Assembly (NCBI GenBank): GCA_033980235.1
Contig: CM067075.1
Span: 31,919,385 to 31,983,384, forward strand
DNA length: 64,000 bases
Origin: Diadema setosum
Taxonomy: Eukaryota; Echinodermata; Echinoidea; Diadematoida; Diadematidae
Direction: 5' to 3'
Under the pieces are notes generated by a model. That model was not told the DNA's origin and ran no database searches. It saw only the letters and a list, made by a program, of their open reading frames with translations. Position numbers and translations under genes: made by a program. Below, piece after piece: positions 11,962 to 24,394 of the stretch; positions within the stretch are counted from its first letter, which is position 1; each line of letters opens with the position of its first letter.

Positions 11962-12877
11962 ATTATTCTGCATAATAAAAAAATGCAAATTTCATTGGTT
12001 TCTTGAAAACATGAAATGGAAAATTCAAGTTTCAACTCCTATCAGCGATTTCCCTGATTTCCCTGACTTAACTCATGTATTTTTTAATCGCTTTGTGTAT
12101 AAGACTGCATTCTATATTTTCGAGGACTCAGACCATTTCAAATGTCTGGAATTACCGTGCTATTGAAGATAAAAAAAAAAAAAAAAAAAAACAAGGTAAA
12201 ACCTATCAACAAGATAATCACTTTAGAGAAACGATTGGTGTTGTCAAATCTTCATGTTTTCCATTAGTGTGATGGAAATCTGAAATCTAATTAAAGCAAA
12301 CGGCGTATACAAAACTGAAGTATAGTGACAATAAAGTCGTTGTTCATTTTGTCTTGATTAGCAAAAAACAACAACAACAACAACAACACGTCACAGAATA
12401 TCTTCAGAACGATAGAAGAACAAATTAGCTCTCATCAAATTTGATAATTATAATTGTGTTGTGTAGACATTAAAACTTCATCAAAATATCACTGGGTGTA
12501 GATTTGCAAACGCATAAACGTGTTGAAAGAGAGAATGAGGCAGTAAATGAATTGATATTAATTTGATTGATGATAAACCAATGATCTGGTTGTCTCGATC
12601 ACCCATCATATAAAATAATTGATTATTTTGATAGTCCTGCCTTTGCTATATAGTTGCAGCACTTTTGATATGCTGTATAGGAAAAGTCTTATGCTTGACC
12701 ATCAGCCATAAAGACAGCATCATTTTGGTTAGAATATTTGCTTTTTCTCGATAAAAGCGAAAAAAGATACATTGTAATACAAACAAACAGTACACAGAAC
12801 TGAGCGCTCATGCCGATTGGCAAGGAACTATAATGTATTACATGGCTTCGACGTACACGTGTATAAAGTTGTGAGTA

Positions 12878-13140
12878 TATGAAGAGCTTGCAACCAAAAG
12901 GCGCTAAATCCATTCCGGCTACTTTCGAGTAAATTGATGTTTTTTAATTACACATATTACAGCTTGTTTATTCATTAGGTCTATGCTCCTAGTGGAAGAG
13001 CCATCACAGTAGGTAATAAAAATGCACATTAAAAAAATCCTGCACACACCATTTATTTTTTATGAATTTTTATATTTCAGATTTTTTCGGATTTAGCGCC
13101 TTTTGGAAGAAATCGTGGATTTAGCGCCTTTTGGAAGAAA
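12878..13140. repeat. TIR-like repeat with GGATTTAGCGCCTTTTGG motif, copy 1
   Basis: The motif GGATTTAGCGCCTTTTGG occurs inverted at 12894-12911 and twice in tandem at 13089-13106 and 13117-13134 (28-bp unit). The left edge, tatgaagagcttgc, is the mirror of the right edge of the related block at 17652. It looks like a small inverted-repeat element; no open frame. Confidence 0.7.
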
Positions 13141-13235
13141 TACTTTTGAGTTGTTCAATAACATTGGTATTAGGGAATGTCATTAATGTGCAATCCAGGT
13201 AAATACTAGAGAACTGCATAAATTTACATCACAGT

Positions 13236-13340
13236 AGCCACACATACCCACACACACACACACCCACACACACACACACCCACCCAAACACACACCCACA
13301 TACACATACACACACAAATGCACCAAAACACACACACATC
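13236..13340. repeat. (CA)n microsatellite, interrupted
   Basis: Alternating CACACA with CCCACA interruptions over about 100 bp. Low-complexity, no gene. Nearby short CAA/CAG tracts lie at 12370-12390 and 13441-13462. Confidence 0.9.
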
Positions 13341-14031
13341 AAAATGTGAAATATTTCCCAACATGCTGCTTTTAATTTTACTCATAATAGCAGCATACTG
13401 TACACCTATTCATTATACATTCCACACATGCAAAATACAACTGCAGCAGCAACAACAACAACAAATAAAATACTTTGATCTCCTAATGACACTTTGCACT
13501 GAATATCATGAAGTCTATACAGAAGGTACAGTGACTCAAGGAAAGTGAGGACTTGCAGAGATTGTGAAATCATGTTGACTGATAGTATTTACTTCAGGTG
13601 AAAATAAAATAAAGGTTGTCATGCAGAAATCTGACTGCAACAGACATGAAAACAAATCACTATGATAAGCCCTCACATTGTATGCTTTACCTATTAATAC
13701 TATTGAAAGCATCGCAAGGCTTTGCTGGAGGCTTTTTGATTTGGACTAACCAAACATCTGTTAAAAAAAAAATTTCAAATTTGCTAAAACTGTAGTACTT
13801 ATTTAGAAGGCAACAGATGCACATGAAAGCACATCTGTGGACAAAACTATTTGTTTATAGGTAAGTCAACAGCAATAAGGCCTACATCTATGCATCTGTA
13901 CTGTGAATCACAATGTCTTTTTTTGTCTTTTTACCATGTTCATTTCTAAAAAGTAAAAATTGAGTCATTTACAGCCAAAACAGGAGGTTTACCGCATGAA
14001 ATGCATACCATCAAGTCCATGGCAGAATATC

Positions 14032-14100
14032 TCAACTAGTTAAAGTGCCTGCCCTAGGAATCATAATGTCTTGCCATAAGCTCGAGTCAGAGTTCCCTTC
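14032..14100 (+). mobile_element. Weak tRNA-like segment, possible SINE head
   Basis: The words tctcaactagttaaagtgcctgcc and, later, gctcgagtcagagttccc resemble the A and B boxes of a tRNA-derived SINE. The B box is poor and an insertion disturbs the anticodon region. It lies about 470 bp left of the LINE 3' tail. Confidence 0.3.
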
Positions 14101-14565
14101 ATCATTGGTGGCCACTGCTGTTGCTTTATCCTAATTGCCTGAGATGTCCACTGTATTCAATATCAAGGAAGTCATTCAAAGCACGGGCCACTAGGTCAGC
14201 CCCTCACCCAATTCCTGTCCACCGCCTCAATGCACACATATCACCTTGATGTTGTTTTCCAGGGATGTTTTCTCCTCCTCTCAGCTTACGTTCAATGATG
14301 TCAAAAACACACAGCCACTCGAAGTACGACGTATTGCACCTACCGGCGTACTCAAGAAAGCTTGATTCAGCATTCAATGAGATTAAGACCACTGTGATGG
14401 TTCCGTTGTCTGGTTCAGTACGCATGAGCTCAGAAATGAACGATAAGCTCTGTGATTTCTCGCAATCCTCTGATTTACTTAAGAAATCTTGGCCTTTCAT
14501 GTACTGCTATGAATGCATCCTGTCACCCTCCTGGTATAAGGCATGGTAAATGTCATCGATGTGCG

Positions 14566-14974
14566 CTTCTTCTTCTTCTTGCGTATGAGGCAGCGGCAGC
14601 TAAATAACGTCCCTCAGACGTTGTAGCCAAGTTACAGTGTCAGGATTAGGGTGTGTCAGGTCCATGTTGTCAGGAGGGCGGAGATCAGGGCACTCACTCA
14701 AGATGTGTTGAGCAGTCTGTTCTGGTGCACCACACTGGCAGGCTGCTGACGGGCATAGCTCCCACCGATGCACGGCTGCGTTGAAACGCCCAACTCGGGT
14801 TCGAATCCGATTTAATGACACCCACTCCCTCCTTGGGAGGTTTGCTCCTGGGGGGACATATGTATTGGGCGTGACGAGGAGTTGGGCAGGTCGTTGGGTG
14901 TCTTGCCAGCTCAGTGACACTTGCTGCTTGCAGATATGCTGTAGGTTGTATGACTTCCAAGGATGATTTGCCAT
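14566..14974 (-). mobile_element. 5'-truncated LINE: reverse-transcriptase C terminus, 3' end and (GAA)n tail
   Basis: Minus-strand frame 14974-14600 encodes WVSLNRIRTRVGRFNAAVHR, then CQCGAPEQTAQHILSECPDL. This zinc-knuckle-like C-terminal block (RLRTG-x-HRW-x-C-x-CG-x-Q-T-x-H-x-ECP) is typical of Jockey/CR1-type LINE polymerases. The frame ends RLRDVI and a stop. A short 3' UTR follows, then five GAA/AAG units (plus-strand ctt repeats, 14566-14580). The core domain is missing, as expected for 5'-truncated insertions. The frame is still intact, suggesting a fairly young copy. Confidence 0.85.
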
Positions 14975-16338
14975 TAACCTGAATTGAGAGAAGAATAAGA
15001 GAATTCAATCAAAAGTAATTAATACCTATGGCTTAGAATATCTGTCCACGAGTAGCAAACACAACCTCAAACTTCCAATTTTGATAAATTTCTCAATAGC
15101 TTCTAGACAGCCATAGTGATTTGGAGCAACACTTACTCTACTAAAAGACCAAAAAGAAAGAGACTAGTTTGATTTACAGATTTTTTAACATAATTTTTTA
15201 ATGTTTAATACAACCATAAAAAACCACTAATGCAATCATATCAGGATTATAAGATCCATCAGTGAATATTAGACAGGCTCTATCTAATTCTATCATTACC
15301 AGGGCAATGCACCCGTGCTGCATAGACCAATTCGAACAGTTAGAAAAGTAGGTAACCAGGTCATTACCATTGCAACACAGCATATTATTAAGCAGTACTG
15401 TATAGACTGACTTGAATAGTTACACGCTGTAGATCTACAGAAAACTTAACTGAGAAAATGAGTCAAGGTAACTTCATTTATTGATTACAGTTCCATTGAT
15501 TACAGTTCCTTCAACAGATAATTAGTGACATACTTGTGAAATGGACCCCACCATTGTCTCTCTATCATCAGTACTAAATAATACGGCAGCTTACGTACCT
15601 ACTACATCCCCACCATGTGGTGTTCAATATGGTGCTTTCTTGCACAATACAGGGCTAATACTGAGGTATGTGGCCCCACCAAACGACACTTTAATATGCA
15701 TGATTGATACAGCAACAGGACCAGTTTCCACTGCATACAATGTAGCAATACACTTCATTTGGCATACTCGTGAAGTAGGCCCCACCACTGCCTGTCGGTA
15801 CTAATACTACAATGTACAGCGGCTCGCCTGTTTATACTCGTGAATTCAGCCCCACCGTGTGGCGTTCATCGGTACATAAGCACGGCGTTGGGGCTTTCTT
15901 CCACAGTATAATACTTGTGAATGCGGCAACACCAAACGGTGTTTACGAGCAATTGATACAGATGCCTGCGGGGCCGATTTCCACAGCATAGTCCTCCCTT
16001 TCTCCCGTTTTTTTTTTTCCTCTGGTCTTAAGTAATATTTTATTCTTGGAAAGACTCCCTAATGTCCCTCGACTAATTCAACTGCCAATTTAACTATAAG
16101 TACAACCCTAACCTAACCTTAAACCCTAACCTAATCTTGCTTAATTGCTAAATGCACGAGTGCAAGCACACTGCTGTGGGCCGATTTCACGATTTTGCCC
16201 TTCATTCTATCCTTGGAAAGACTTCCTCACGACCCTTGATTATTCTTACCATAGGTATACAACCCTACGCTAAACTAACGGCATACTTGTTAAATAGGCC
16301 CCACCACTGCATGTCAGAATTGGTTCACAGCGGCTCGC

Positions 16339-16707
16339 CTGTTTATACACACGCAGCCCTGTTGCTGTAAGTCCACCCTATGTTAGTAACGTTAGTAGTA
16401 ATTTACCTTGCTTGGCATTGCATCGCCGAAAAGTACCCTGTTTATACACACACAGCGCTGTTGCTGTAAATCCACCCTATACGTTAGTAGCAGGCCTACT
16501 GGTAATTTACCTTGCTTGGTATTGCATCGCCAAAAAGAACCGGTAAATTTACCCTGTGAATAATACACACGCAGCCCTGTTGCTGTAAGTCCACCCTATA
16601 ATATCTGGTAGTAGCTACTAGTATAGGCCTAGACTCTAGACCCTAGTCATTGCTAGTAGTAGTAAATTTACCTTGCTTGGTATTGCATCGTCAAGCAGAA
16701 CCCGTAG
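16339..16707. repeat. Three-copy tandem repeat (99-150 bp units)
   Basis: Three units start with tttatacacacrcagc (or ataatacacacgcagc) at 16342, 16441 and about 16560. Each continues with ctgttgctgtaartccaccctat and ends with ttaccttgcttggyattgc, atcgycaa. The third unit is longer through a ctagtag-rich insertion. Lies inside the compound block. Confidence 0.88.
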
Positions 16708-16756
16708 ATCAAAAGGTTTAATTTACTAAAACATATTATATAGTACTAACATTTAA

Positions 16757-16780
16757 TAGAGCTCTAACGTTAGAGCTCTA
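16757..16780. repeat. 24-bp perfect palindrome
   Basis: Half-site TAGAGCTCTAAC followed at once by its reverse complement. It lies in the right part of the compound repeat block. Role unknown; could be a transposon end or simply a chance structure. Confidence 0.9.
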
Positions 16781-17376
16781 CACTACAGCCTTGTAAATTT
16801 ACAGGTAAACATTTAGCTGGTCAAACTGGTGGGTAGCCAACACGTAGTCTAATTTACATTGATGCACGACGAGCCCTGTTTGTGGTGCCGGTGCATGGTG
16901 GGGCCCATTTCACAATTTTCCCCAGCAGATTATTGATCCCATTGAATGATTAATTATAAAATTTTGTAATAAAACCCAAATTTGACATTCTACGTTGCTC
17001 ATAAATCAGCTCAACATGTTCAAAGTAGAGTATGATGCCCATCTCGGTCCCAACACCAAGATGCACATATGGGACTGACTTAATCTGGGCGTCGTACAGA
17101 TAAGTAAACTCACCTTTCACAGCTGTATTTCCACTGCTTAGCCTTGCATTTCTTCAAAACTGTTTCATTTTTCCACTTTTCGTACCACTTTTTAGATCAC
17201 CGGCAGTCTTGGGTCTTTCATCCATTATGAAACTGTCATGTACTTTCGACTGATAATAGCCATGGTTCTGTACAGCACTACAGACAACAGTGGTAGTGAT
17301 CCATGACCGTGAAGAATTGCCATTGAACTATGTAGTGCAGTATCGCTGCAAGTAATAGTACGTGTTGCATGTTCTC

Positions 17377-17415
17377 ATTGGTCAGAGCACCCCTAGCTGG
17401 CGTGCTCTGACCAAT
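17377..17415. repeat. Perfect 14-bp inverted repeat with 11-nt loop (CCAAT-containing)
   Basis: The arms ATTGGTCAGAGCAC (17377-17390) and GTGCTCTGACCAAT (17402-17415) are perfect complements. Each contains a CCAAT-box core. It is likely a transposon end or hairpin rather than a promoter, because no gene starts nearby. Confidence 0.85.
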
Positions 17416-17437
17416 CAGAGACCGGAATAGAGAAATT

Positions 17438-17652
17438 GGATATAGCGCCTTTTGGTTGAAAGCAAAAATGGATTTAGCGCCTTTTGGTTGAAAGCGTGAA
17501 TTTCATGTTTGATTTTTTCATAATTCCTCAAACAATTTTGATTAAATTTTTAGTGCCTTATATGCACATGACAAAGATCTGTTCGAATCATGCGAAAGAT
17601 GGAGTTCGATAAAAATTGGATTTAGCGCCTTTTGGAAGCAAGCTCTTCATAT
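17438..17652. repeat. Repeat with GGATTTAGCGCCTTTTGG motif, copy 2
   Basis: The same 18-bp motif appears at 17438-17455 (one change), 17470-17487 and 17618-17635, all on the plus strand. The right edge, aagcaagctcttcatat, mirrors the left edge of the block at 12878. The two blocks therefore belong to one family. Confidence 0.7.
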
Positions 17653-17756
17653 GCCGATGTAGTATAGCGCCATCTATGTGAGCGTCACTACTACACTCCA
17701 ACTTCTAACCAATCATGAACGGCTCTCGGTGTGGTACGTGTAGATAAAGGTGACAC

Positions 17757-17929
17757 GACATTTGCACCTCAGACAGTTGCTCCTATAATTTCTCCAAGAA
17801 CTTGGGGTTACTGTTTTAGGGTTTGTTTGATGTGAGGATTAGAGTTAGGGTTATGTCTGTGGGTAGAATTTATGTTTGGCTTAGCGTGCAAATATTTCAT
17901 GGGAGCAACTGTCGCAGATATTAATGTCC
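17757..17929. mobile_element. MITE with internal telomere-like GGGTTA words, copy A
   Basis: The left end, gacatttgcacctcagacag, and the right end, ctgtcgcagatattaatgtc, are imperfect inverted repeats. Internally it shares gattagagttagggttatgt and gtgggtagaatttatgtttg with copy B at 49724. The TTAGGG words are thus part of a transposon, not a relic telomere. Confidence 0.75.
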
Positions 17930-17944
17930 TGCCTGGAACCGTAA

Positions 17945-18411
17945 TTAAAGGAGACCTCCGGATGATTTTCAAATTTTTACATTTGAACATATATAAATTA
18001 GTTATACTGGGTACAGAGTTTCAGGATTTATGATGATTGGGATGAAAAATAAGAATGTTTTCGAAGTTTATAACAAATTGCAATGAACAAGGATGATGAC
18101 ATGGCAGCCTCACCATAAGAATGCATGAGATGTGGCTCAAGGAAGCAGCTCAAAAGAAGAAGGCATGCATAGATTACACACAGGTGAGCTTGAAAGCATG
18201 CGGTATTGTAATGGAATGACACTGCTACATTTCTGAGATATGTGAGGCTCCTATGTCATCTTCTTTGTTCAGTGTAATTTGTTTAAGGTTTTTGAAAGTA
18301 CTGTTTCTCTGCTCAAGAACCACAATAAATTCTACAAATCTATACATGAAGCTGTTGATTTATGTACTACATGATGTGAAATTATGAAAATCGTCCGGAA
18401 TGCCCCTTTAA
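17945..18411. mobile_element. TTAA-flanked MITE (piggyBac-like target site)
   Basis: The element runs from TTAA at 17945 to TTAA at 18408. The left end AAGGAGACCTCCGGATGATT and the right end, read inverted, AAGGGGCATTCCGGACGATT are clear terminal repeats continuing into TTCA. The TTAA duplication is the hallmark of piggyBac-type insertion. No transposase; the plus and minus frames inside are short. Confidence 0.8.
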
Positions 18412-18478
18412 GTCTCCATACAGAAAAGGAAAAAAGTACCAAAATACAATATGTTTATAAAATATTATGTATTATTAT

Positions 18479-18612
18479 GTTTGTTTGTTTGTTTGTTTGT
18501 TTGTGTGTGTGTGTGTGTGTTTGTGTGTATACACTTCATGTATAAAAATCAGTCCACATAATATACTTAATATTCAATGTCTTTCGCAAGGTGTGTGTGT
18601 GTGTGTGGGGGG
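18479..18612. repeat. (TTTG)n, (TG)n and G-run microsatellites
   Basis: TTTG repeats at about 18479-18504 pass into GT repeats, and a second GT tract with a G-run lies at about 18591-18616. Simple sequence only. Confidence 0.9.
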
Positions 18613-18659
18613 GGGGTACCCCTAAATTCCTCAAATTTTGCTCAGAGCTCCTCATAGTA

Positions 18660-19015
18660 TATGCAGGGCTCCACACTAACTTTTTTTTTGGTGGCCCGAT
18701 GGGGCCACCAAAATCATCAATTTCAAATTTTTGGTGGCCCGGGAAAAAAATTTGGTGCCCCCCCCCCCCAAAAAAAAAGAGAAAAACAATGAAAAATTTA
18801 AAAGTTCTTTTTTTTAATGAGTCAAATATCTAAGTTTTATTATAGTATGAATTTGAAGCTGGACATATCTACTCATAAATAAACCTCAACATTTCCGGCG
18901 CAAAAAGTTACAAATTTATTGACATACTTTTCAAAAAAAGTTTGGTGGCCCGTGGTGGGTCACCAAATTTGCCCTTTTTTGAAATTTGGTGGCCCGACTT
19001 TCATTTTTGGCTGTC
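18660..19015. repeat. Repeat with four TTTGGTGGCCCG modules and hairpins
   Basis: TTTGGTGGCCCG-type words occur at about 18688, 18730, 18934 and 18984. The first forms an 11-bp stem with a GATG loop (18687-18712). The block begins agggctccacactaac. A related block in the opposite orientation lies at 46150-46395. It is an interspersed repeat; class unknown. Confidence 0.7.
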
Positions 19016-19059
19016 ACACAATCATTATCTAATTCAAGAAATAAGAGCAATTTTGTGAC

Positions 19060-19375
19060 GGGAACCAGAAATGATAATCTTAGCAGAATGGCATGGAAAA
19101 GAAATTAATGGAAACGAAGATAGAAATACCCACAGGAAGCGGAGATGATATAGGAGAAGAAAAAAAAGAGGAATGATAAGATAATGTAAATTTGAGAAGG
19201 AGGAAAATAAGAAACTGAAAAGTGAAGAAGTTGCAGAAAGCAGAAGAGGGAGAAGCAAGTGTAGAAAGGTGGAGGAAAAGACAAGAATGATGAGTATGAT
19301 GGCGATGATATTAGTGATAAAGAACAAGAAAAGAGGGGGAAAGTTTCTCGAATAATAATTATGACGTTGGGGGCA
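19060..19375. repeat. Purine-rich low-complexity tract
   Basis: Mostly A and G on the plus strand (gaagaaaaaaaagaggaatgat and similar). The long Ser/Leu/Phe-rich frames on the minus strand are a by-product of this composition. It directly abuts the CpG-rich region on its right. Confidence 0.75.
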
Positions 19376-20040
19376 GTATGAGCGATCTTTGTCGGGGACG
19401 CACGCCAACACACATGTGTATTGAGAAGTGCGTATGCGTACGGACGGTACGACGTACGCACCATAAGATAGAACCTCTTTGGTACGCACCGATCGATGGA
19501 ATCGATTTTGAAATTCAACGGCAAATTGTGTGTACGTACACACAGTACACACAGTACGTACACAGACCACACACGCACGTTCAAACATACTGCACCACTG
19601 CTGAAAATCCCATTGGCTCGCGTTTGCGCAATAATTGCAAAAACTGAAAATCTACAGACACAGGGCCGGCTGCTGGGGATATCGGGACGCAGGAGGACCT
19701 TTTGAAGAAAGTTTTGCCTGTGCTAGAGCAGGATTATACTCGCGAAAAAAGAGCAGAAGACGGGATTGAGAGGAAAATCACGTTTTGGAGAATTGGGTGT
19801 CCGCATGCAGTGGATGAGGCATCGGTTAGGTTTACCAGGGATCATCTTTTGTCTTCTTGCTGAAGGAAACTGTGATCGTGCGGTCACGACGGAACTGCCG
19901 AGAAACCAAGCCAGAGCCACCGGCGTGTGCAGCAGTGTGGAAGCGCCGAAGCCACCTTCAGTCGTGTTGATAACGACGTGCCGTGCCGGCAAGTTTAGAT
20001 AGCACCGTCAGCGTGCCAGACTAGTGTGGGAGAGAGATAA
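19375..20040. promoter_or_regulatory. CpG-rich island-like region, candidate promoter or first exon
   Basis: A GC- and CpG-rich block stands out from purine-rich DNA on its left and a 26-nt poly-T run on its right (20041-20066). The left half is rich in cgtacg/gtacgta strings, as in the tract at 9,080-9,140. The right half is open for 78 codons on the plus strand (19766-20002) and includes an internal Met followed by a short hydrophobic stretch (LGLPGIIFCLLAEG), but there is no homology I recognise and no good donor. It could be the start of the kinase gene or of an unrelated transcript. Confidence 0.35.
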
Positions 20041-23000
20041 GTTTTTTTTTTTTTTTTTTTTTTTTTCCTGTGACTACGTGATCCCGACGTCTTGACTGAC
20101 CCTTTTTCTCTCTGCCTCGTAGATCTCTACCGGTCTTGAAGAAGAAAATGAGTGAATGTTCTTACCGTTCAGCGCCCGAATTTTTAGTTACAATGCTGTG
20201 ACATGATCGTTTGTTTGAAACAAAAAGAACTGTAGTGTAACTTCATCGAAACATTCTTGACAACAGCAGTTGTGTGTGTCAACTTGCTTGCATGACTTGC
20301 CAGAGGCGAAAATAACGTGCTCTTTATTAGATCTAAATCTCTCATGAAAATTGAACTGTGTATAGCTTGCTTCGCTATCACTTAGTTAGCCTGCTCTGCA
20401 ATTCATCCAGTATTTGATATTCTGATGCCGCTACGAGAAGTACAAATCATGAATAGGTCACGCGTAGTTCCTGAGGGAACTACCAGGCGATACAGAGATG
20501 GGAACTTTCACAATTCGTATACAACCCTCAATGAGCTTGGAAGGTAGGTTGAATGAGTTTTAGAATCTGAGATGCTGTTGATAGAGTGGTTATCATTACA
20601 TTAGATCTAATTGTTACCATGATTTTTGTAGCGAGTACAAACCAGTCATTGATCTGTACTGTAGTCGTGTAGACATTTTCTTTTTTTTTCCTTTGACATT
20701 GTCGTCTCATGATCTGTCTGCACCTGTTTTTGTGACCATCATATCTGTCACTGGTCAGTGTACTGTTTTTCATCGACTGAAAGATCAGTCTGTATCTTAT
20801 CATCGGGGATATGTTCCGTGGAGACTACGGAGGCTTCGTTCAAGAAATCCCCTTCTTACAAATCTTAGAATCTCTATCAGATACAAAGTAAAAATATGAT
20901 AAAATCTCTCCCAGACAGACAGATTTTTCTCTCTATGTTTTTCGTTGCTATGATGAGTTTAATATCATAACATTAACATTCACCCCATTCTTTGAAAATG
21001 TAATGCGCTTATTCTATGTTTGTGTATTTGTATATGTGTGTGTGTCTAGAATATAGAAACTACATGTGTCGTCTGTTGTGTTGATCTATGATGTTGATGC
21101 GTTCAGCATATATCTTTAAAAAACAATTCTCTTTATATCCATGGGCCATGTGAAGGTAGGCTAGAGGTCTACAATGTATTCAGTTTTAAAGATGTTTCCC
21201 TTACAATCAAATATCTGTGACTATGAAAGAATACTGTTTCCCTGACTTTATATTAGGGATGTCAGATGAATTACTTTCCTCCTGATCATGCCTTTAAAAA
21301 GAGATGGAAGAAATTTTACTGCATACCCTATGTTTTTATACTTCAATACGTGTAGGGTTCCTGTTTTCTTCTATTCATCTCAAGAGCAAACAGCGACACA
21401 TTGGCTCAGAGTCAAAATGAACAACTTTGCTTTATTTTTTTGCTACATGGTGTAATGAGGTATCAATTGATGCACTCACCTGCAGTGGTGTTGTGCTTAA
21501 TACATATATGTTAACTATTAAAACGTATCTGATTATAACATTGAGCAAAATTTATGATTCTGTGGGTTAGTGAATCACTCTTGCACAGCTGCCCAAAGTG
21601 TCACCGGAGGCTTTATTTTATTTTTTGGTCATGTATTACTTTTTACCAACATAATAGAAACCTTAAAGTCAGGAGGAGTTCAGCTTGGTGTGAGTACAAT
21701 GTATGTACTGGAGATACTCCACATTGCACCTTGCAAGCTCTCTGGCCCACGACCGGAAGAAGCGAGTTGATAATGAATGATATCCAATATGATTATGACA
21801 CACACGCACGACACCACATAGTACATTCGAGGTGGCTCGCTCAGTTTGACAAGAAGCAACATGCCTCCACTTTTTTCCACAGCTGTGCTGTCTTTAAATC
21901 CCCAGCAGCACAGCATCTGAGTCAGGAGGCCTAAAGAAAGAAATTAAGAAGGAGAAGAAAGAAAGACAAGAAAAAGAGGGGAGAGGCTGTAGGGTAATCC
22001 ATGCCCGTCTGACAGTCCCAAAGTCACCCTTCTCTCGATGAATAGGTTCATTGATGACAAGTCTTGGACAAAGAAAGGTTGTGTATGTACAGCACAAGCA
22101 TGCAGTTGGCTGGTTGCATACCATATTGACCACTAGGAACAGACTTTGACTGTTTTTCTCTTTTCCATTTGCATGAAACTTTCATCCTATCACTTTCCAA
22201 CCATTTGAGTTCTGCCTTTTTTTTTTACTTCAAAAATGGAGGCACTCCTGTAGCTGCAGCTGTAGAAGGATGACGGTTTATACAGTAGCTGTCCTTGACA
22301 TATGATCCTTACTTTCTTGTTGTGTTCACCACCCCCCCAAAAAAAAACAACAACAAAAAACAAAAAACAAAAAACAAAAAAGAGAGAACAGGATGGCTTT
22401 CTCCTACAACATTTGTAGTTTGTGCAACAGATCAGGGAGGTGAAGACTGATAGCCTGTGTACTGTAGAGATTCAATGTACATTGTACCACAACAATATTC
22501 AGTCAAATGACTTCAGCAGCAGGCTCGTGACATGTGCGAGGCATGATACATGTGGAGCATAGAATGAATTGAAAGTCATGTTCAATGGACTTTCATTTTG
22601 TAACTATGGCTATTACAGTTTGTATGCTAACATTTTACAATATGTAGTGTGGGGTGTCAAACTTTGAATTGGGCTGTACCATGTCAAGATGTTGCCTAGA
22701 CCTTTTCCTACATTAATACAGATTTTTTTTTATTTTTTAAGGTCAATAGACAATATAGATACTCATACTAGTAGCTATTGCAAAGCGGAAACTCTTCTAT
22801 ACATGTGGATTTTTTTTTTCTTTTTTTTTGTGCAAGGCCACTTTTCAGTGTTGCAGATATTTGACCTGCAAGAGTAAAGTGTATTGATAGTGTGTTCCCC
22901 AAATATTTGGATGTAATTATTTTCCTACTGGTTTAGTTGGGGGAAGGGGGGGGGGGGGAGGGGTTGCAAATATTTTTACACCACAAGCCATGAAACATTT

Positions 23001-24394
23001 TGACAGACAGCCATGGCACATCTGCAACATAACCGTTCTTCCTCTGAGACAGAGTCTCACTGGCATCCTGCATGTACAGTATCTTTATAATACTTGCAAT
23101 GTATAGAAAATTATCTTCTACTTTAACACCCTTTAATACAATGTACATGTACATGCCACCCCACAATCTTCAAGGTGAAGTTTTAATTCAGACTCCTATT
23201 ACAATTTGTTGGTTCTTGGCTGGTTCTCAAGAATGTTTATTCTGCTTCCGAATAGCGAGGACAAACTCAAAAGGTATTTTACTGCCAATCAACTTTGACC
23301 GGGAAATGTATAGGCTAGTAATAAAATGGAATTCACGTGTAGATACACACGTGTACAGTATGTGCAATTTTTTAGAGCTTTTTATTGAAAAAAACGTGCA
23401 ATGGTACAGTGGTACTGTTTTGATTTCATTACATGTTTGTCAGTGGGATATCAGATGTGACTTTCTAACTTTTTTTGATGGGAATGGGAGCTGTCATACC
23501 TTGATCATCTTACCTTGAAGTTGGGCATAAAGTATACAGAACTTACAATGTACAGTGTACATCATATTCACCGCTCTGCATTTCTTATAAATGCTTTATG
23601 TATTCATGGTGTGTTGCCAAACTATGCCTAATTTCAACCATACACTGTGTTATAAGTAATATCATACAGTTGTATAACTACATGTAATGCCCAGCAATTA
23701 CTGTTTCCATTTAAAGAATGGCCTACAAGTACAATGAAAAGCAGTGTACCACTGGAAATGACTATCATTTTCGCATTAATCAATGTGTTTCATGTCAGAC
23801 AACTCTGAACAACACAAAGCATTTTATCCTGATTTTATTGCGGGAAAGATGCAATTGTTATGAACAGGAATGTAGCACTGTAGGGAGCAATGACATGGTA
23901 AAACTGCAATGTATTTTGGATCTGTTGGACAGTGTGTATAGCATGCTGTAATAGCACATTCACACTAAGAACTTTTCCCTGTATTTAATATACAATGTAG
24001 GAATGCGTTTAAAAAAGAATAAAGAAAAAAAAGCAAATTCACCTATTATTTGCTCTTGTAACCGACAGACAGTTGTAGTTACAGTGTACAATACATGGTA
24101 ATCAAAATATGTAGTCTGAATACAGGGAGTTGAATAGGGTACTGATTGACTTTAGTTTCTGTTTCAGATACGTTATAATAATATGCAAGCAGAGGTTTAC
24201 AGAGGATCAAAAATGCAGGTACTGGTACATGTAGCTATACAAACAAAGATGAAAACACATGAAGGTTGAAGAGTAACATGACTGTAATCAAATCGAAAGC
24301 AGATACTAGTGTTCATAAGGTTGTTTCAGAATGCCGCCAGTCAGGGCTAGACGCCAGACTATAGTGTACCCTGGACCCATTGCTGATGGTTGCT

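Larger units (their letters stand above)
15534..16915. repeat. Compound repeat block bounded by inverted TTGTGAAATGGRCCCCACCA
   Basis: The left end, TTGTGAAATGGACCCCACCA (15534), and the right end read on the other strand, TTGTGAAATGGGCCCCACCA (16915), match except for one base. Inside, degenerate units of the form acttgtgaa-(n)-ggccccaccactg recur at about 15664, 15766, 15836, 15929 and 16287. A pair of related ctatccttggaaagac-type pieces lies near 16045 and 16208. Telomere-like ccctaaccta words occur at 16105-16135. It could be a non-autonomous transposon with tandem internal repeats. No protein frame. Confidence 0.6.

Noticed and set aside
13236..13340. CRISPR-like or minisatellite array
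   Set aside because: It is a plain interrupted CA microsatellite, with no spacer structure. The host is eukaryotic.
19034..19588. Minus-strand frames of 184 and 159 codons
   Set aside because: The same effect from a purine-rich tract and a CGTACG-rich stretch; no family resemblance and no splice context.
23072..23518. 148-codon plus-strand frame
   Set aside because: Composition follows the local AT-rich DNA with tgtaca words; no known motifs and no splice signals.
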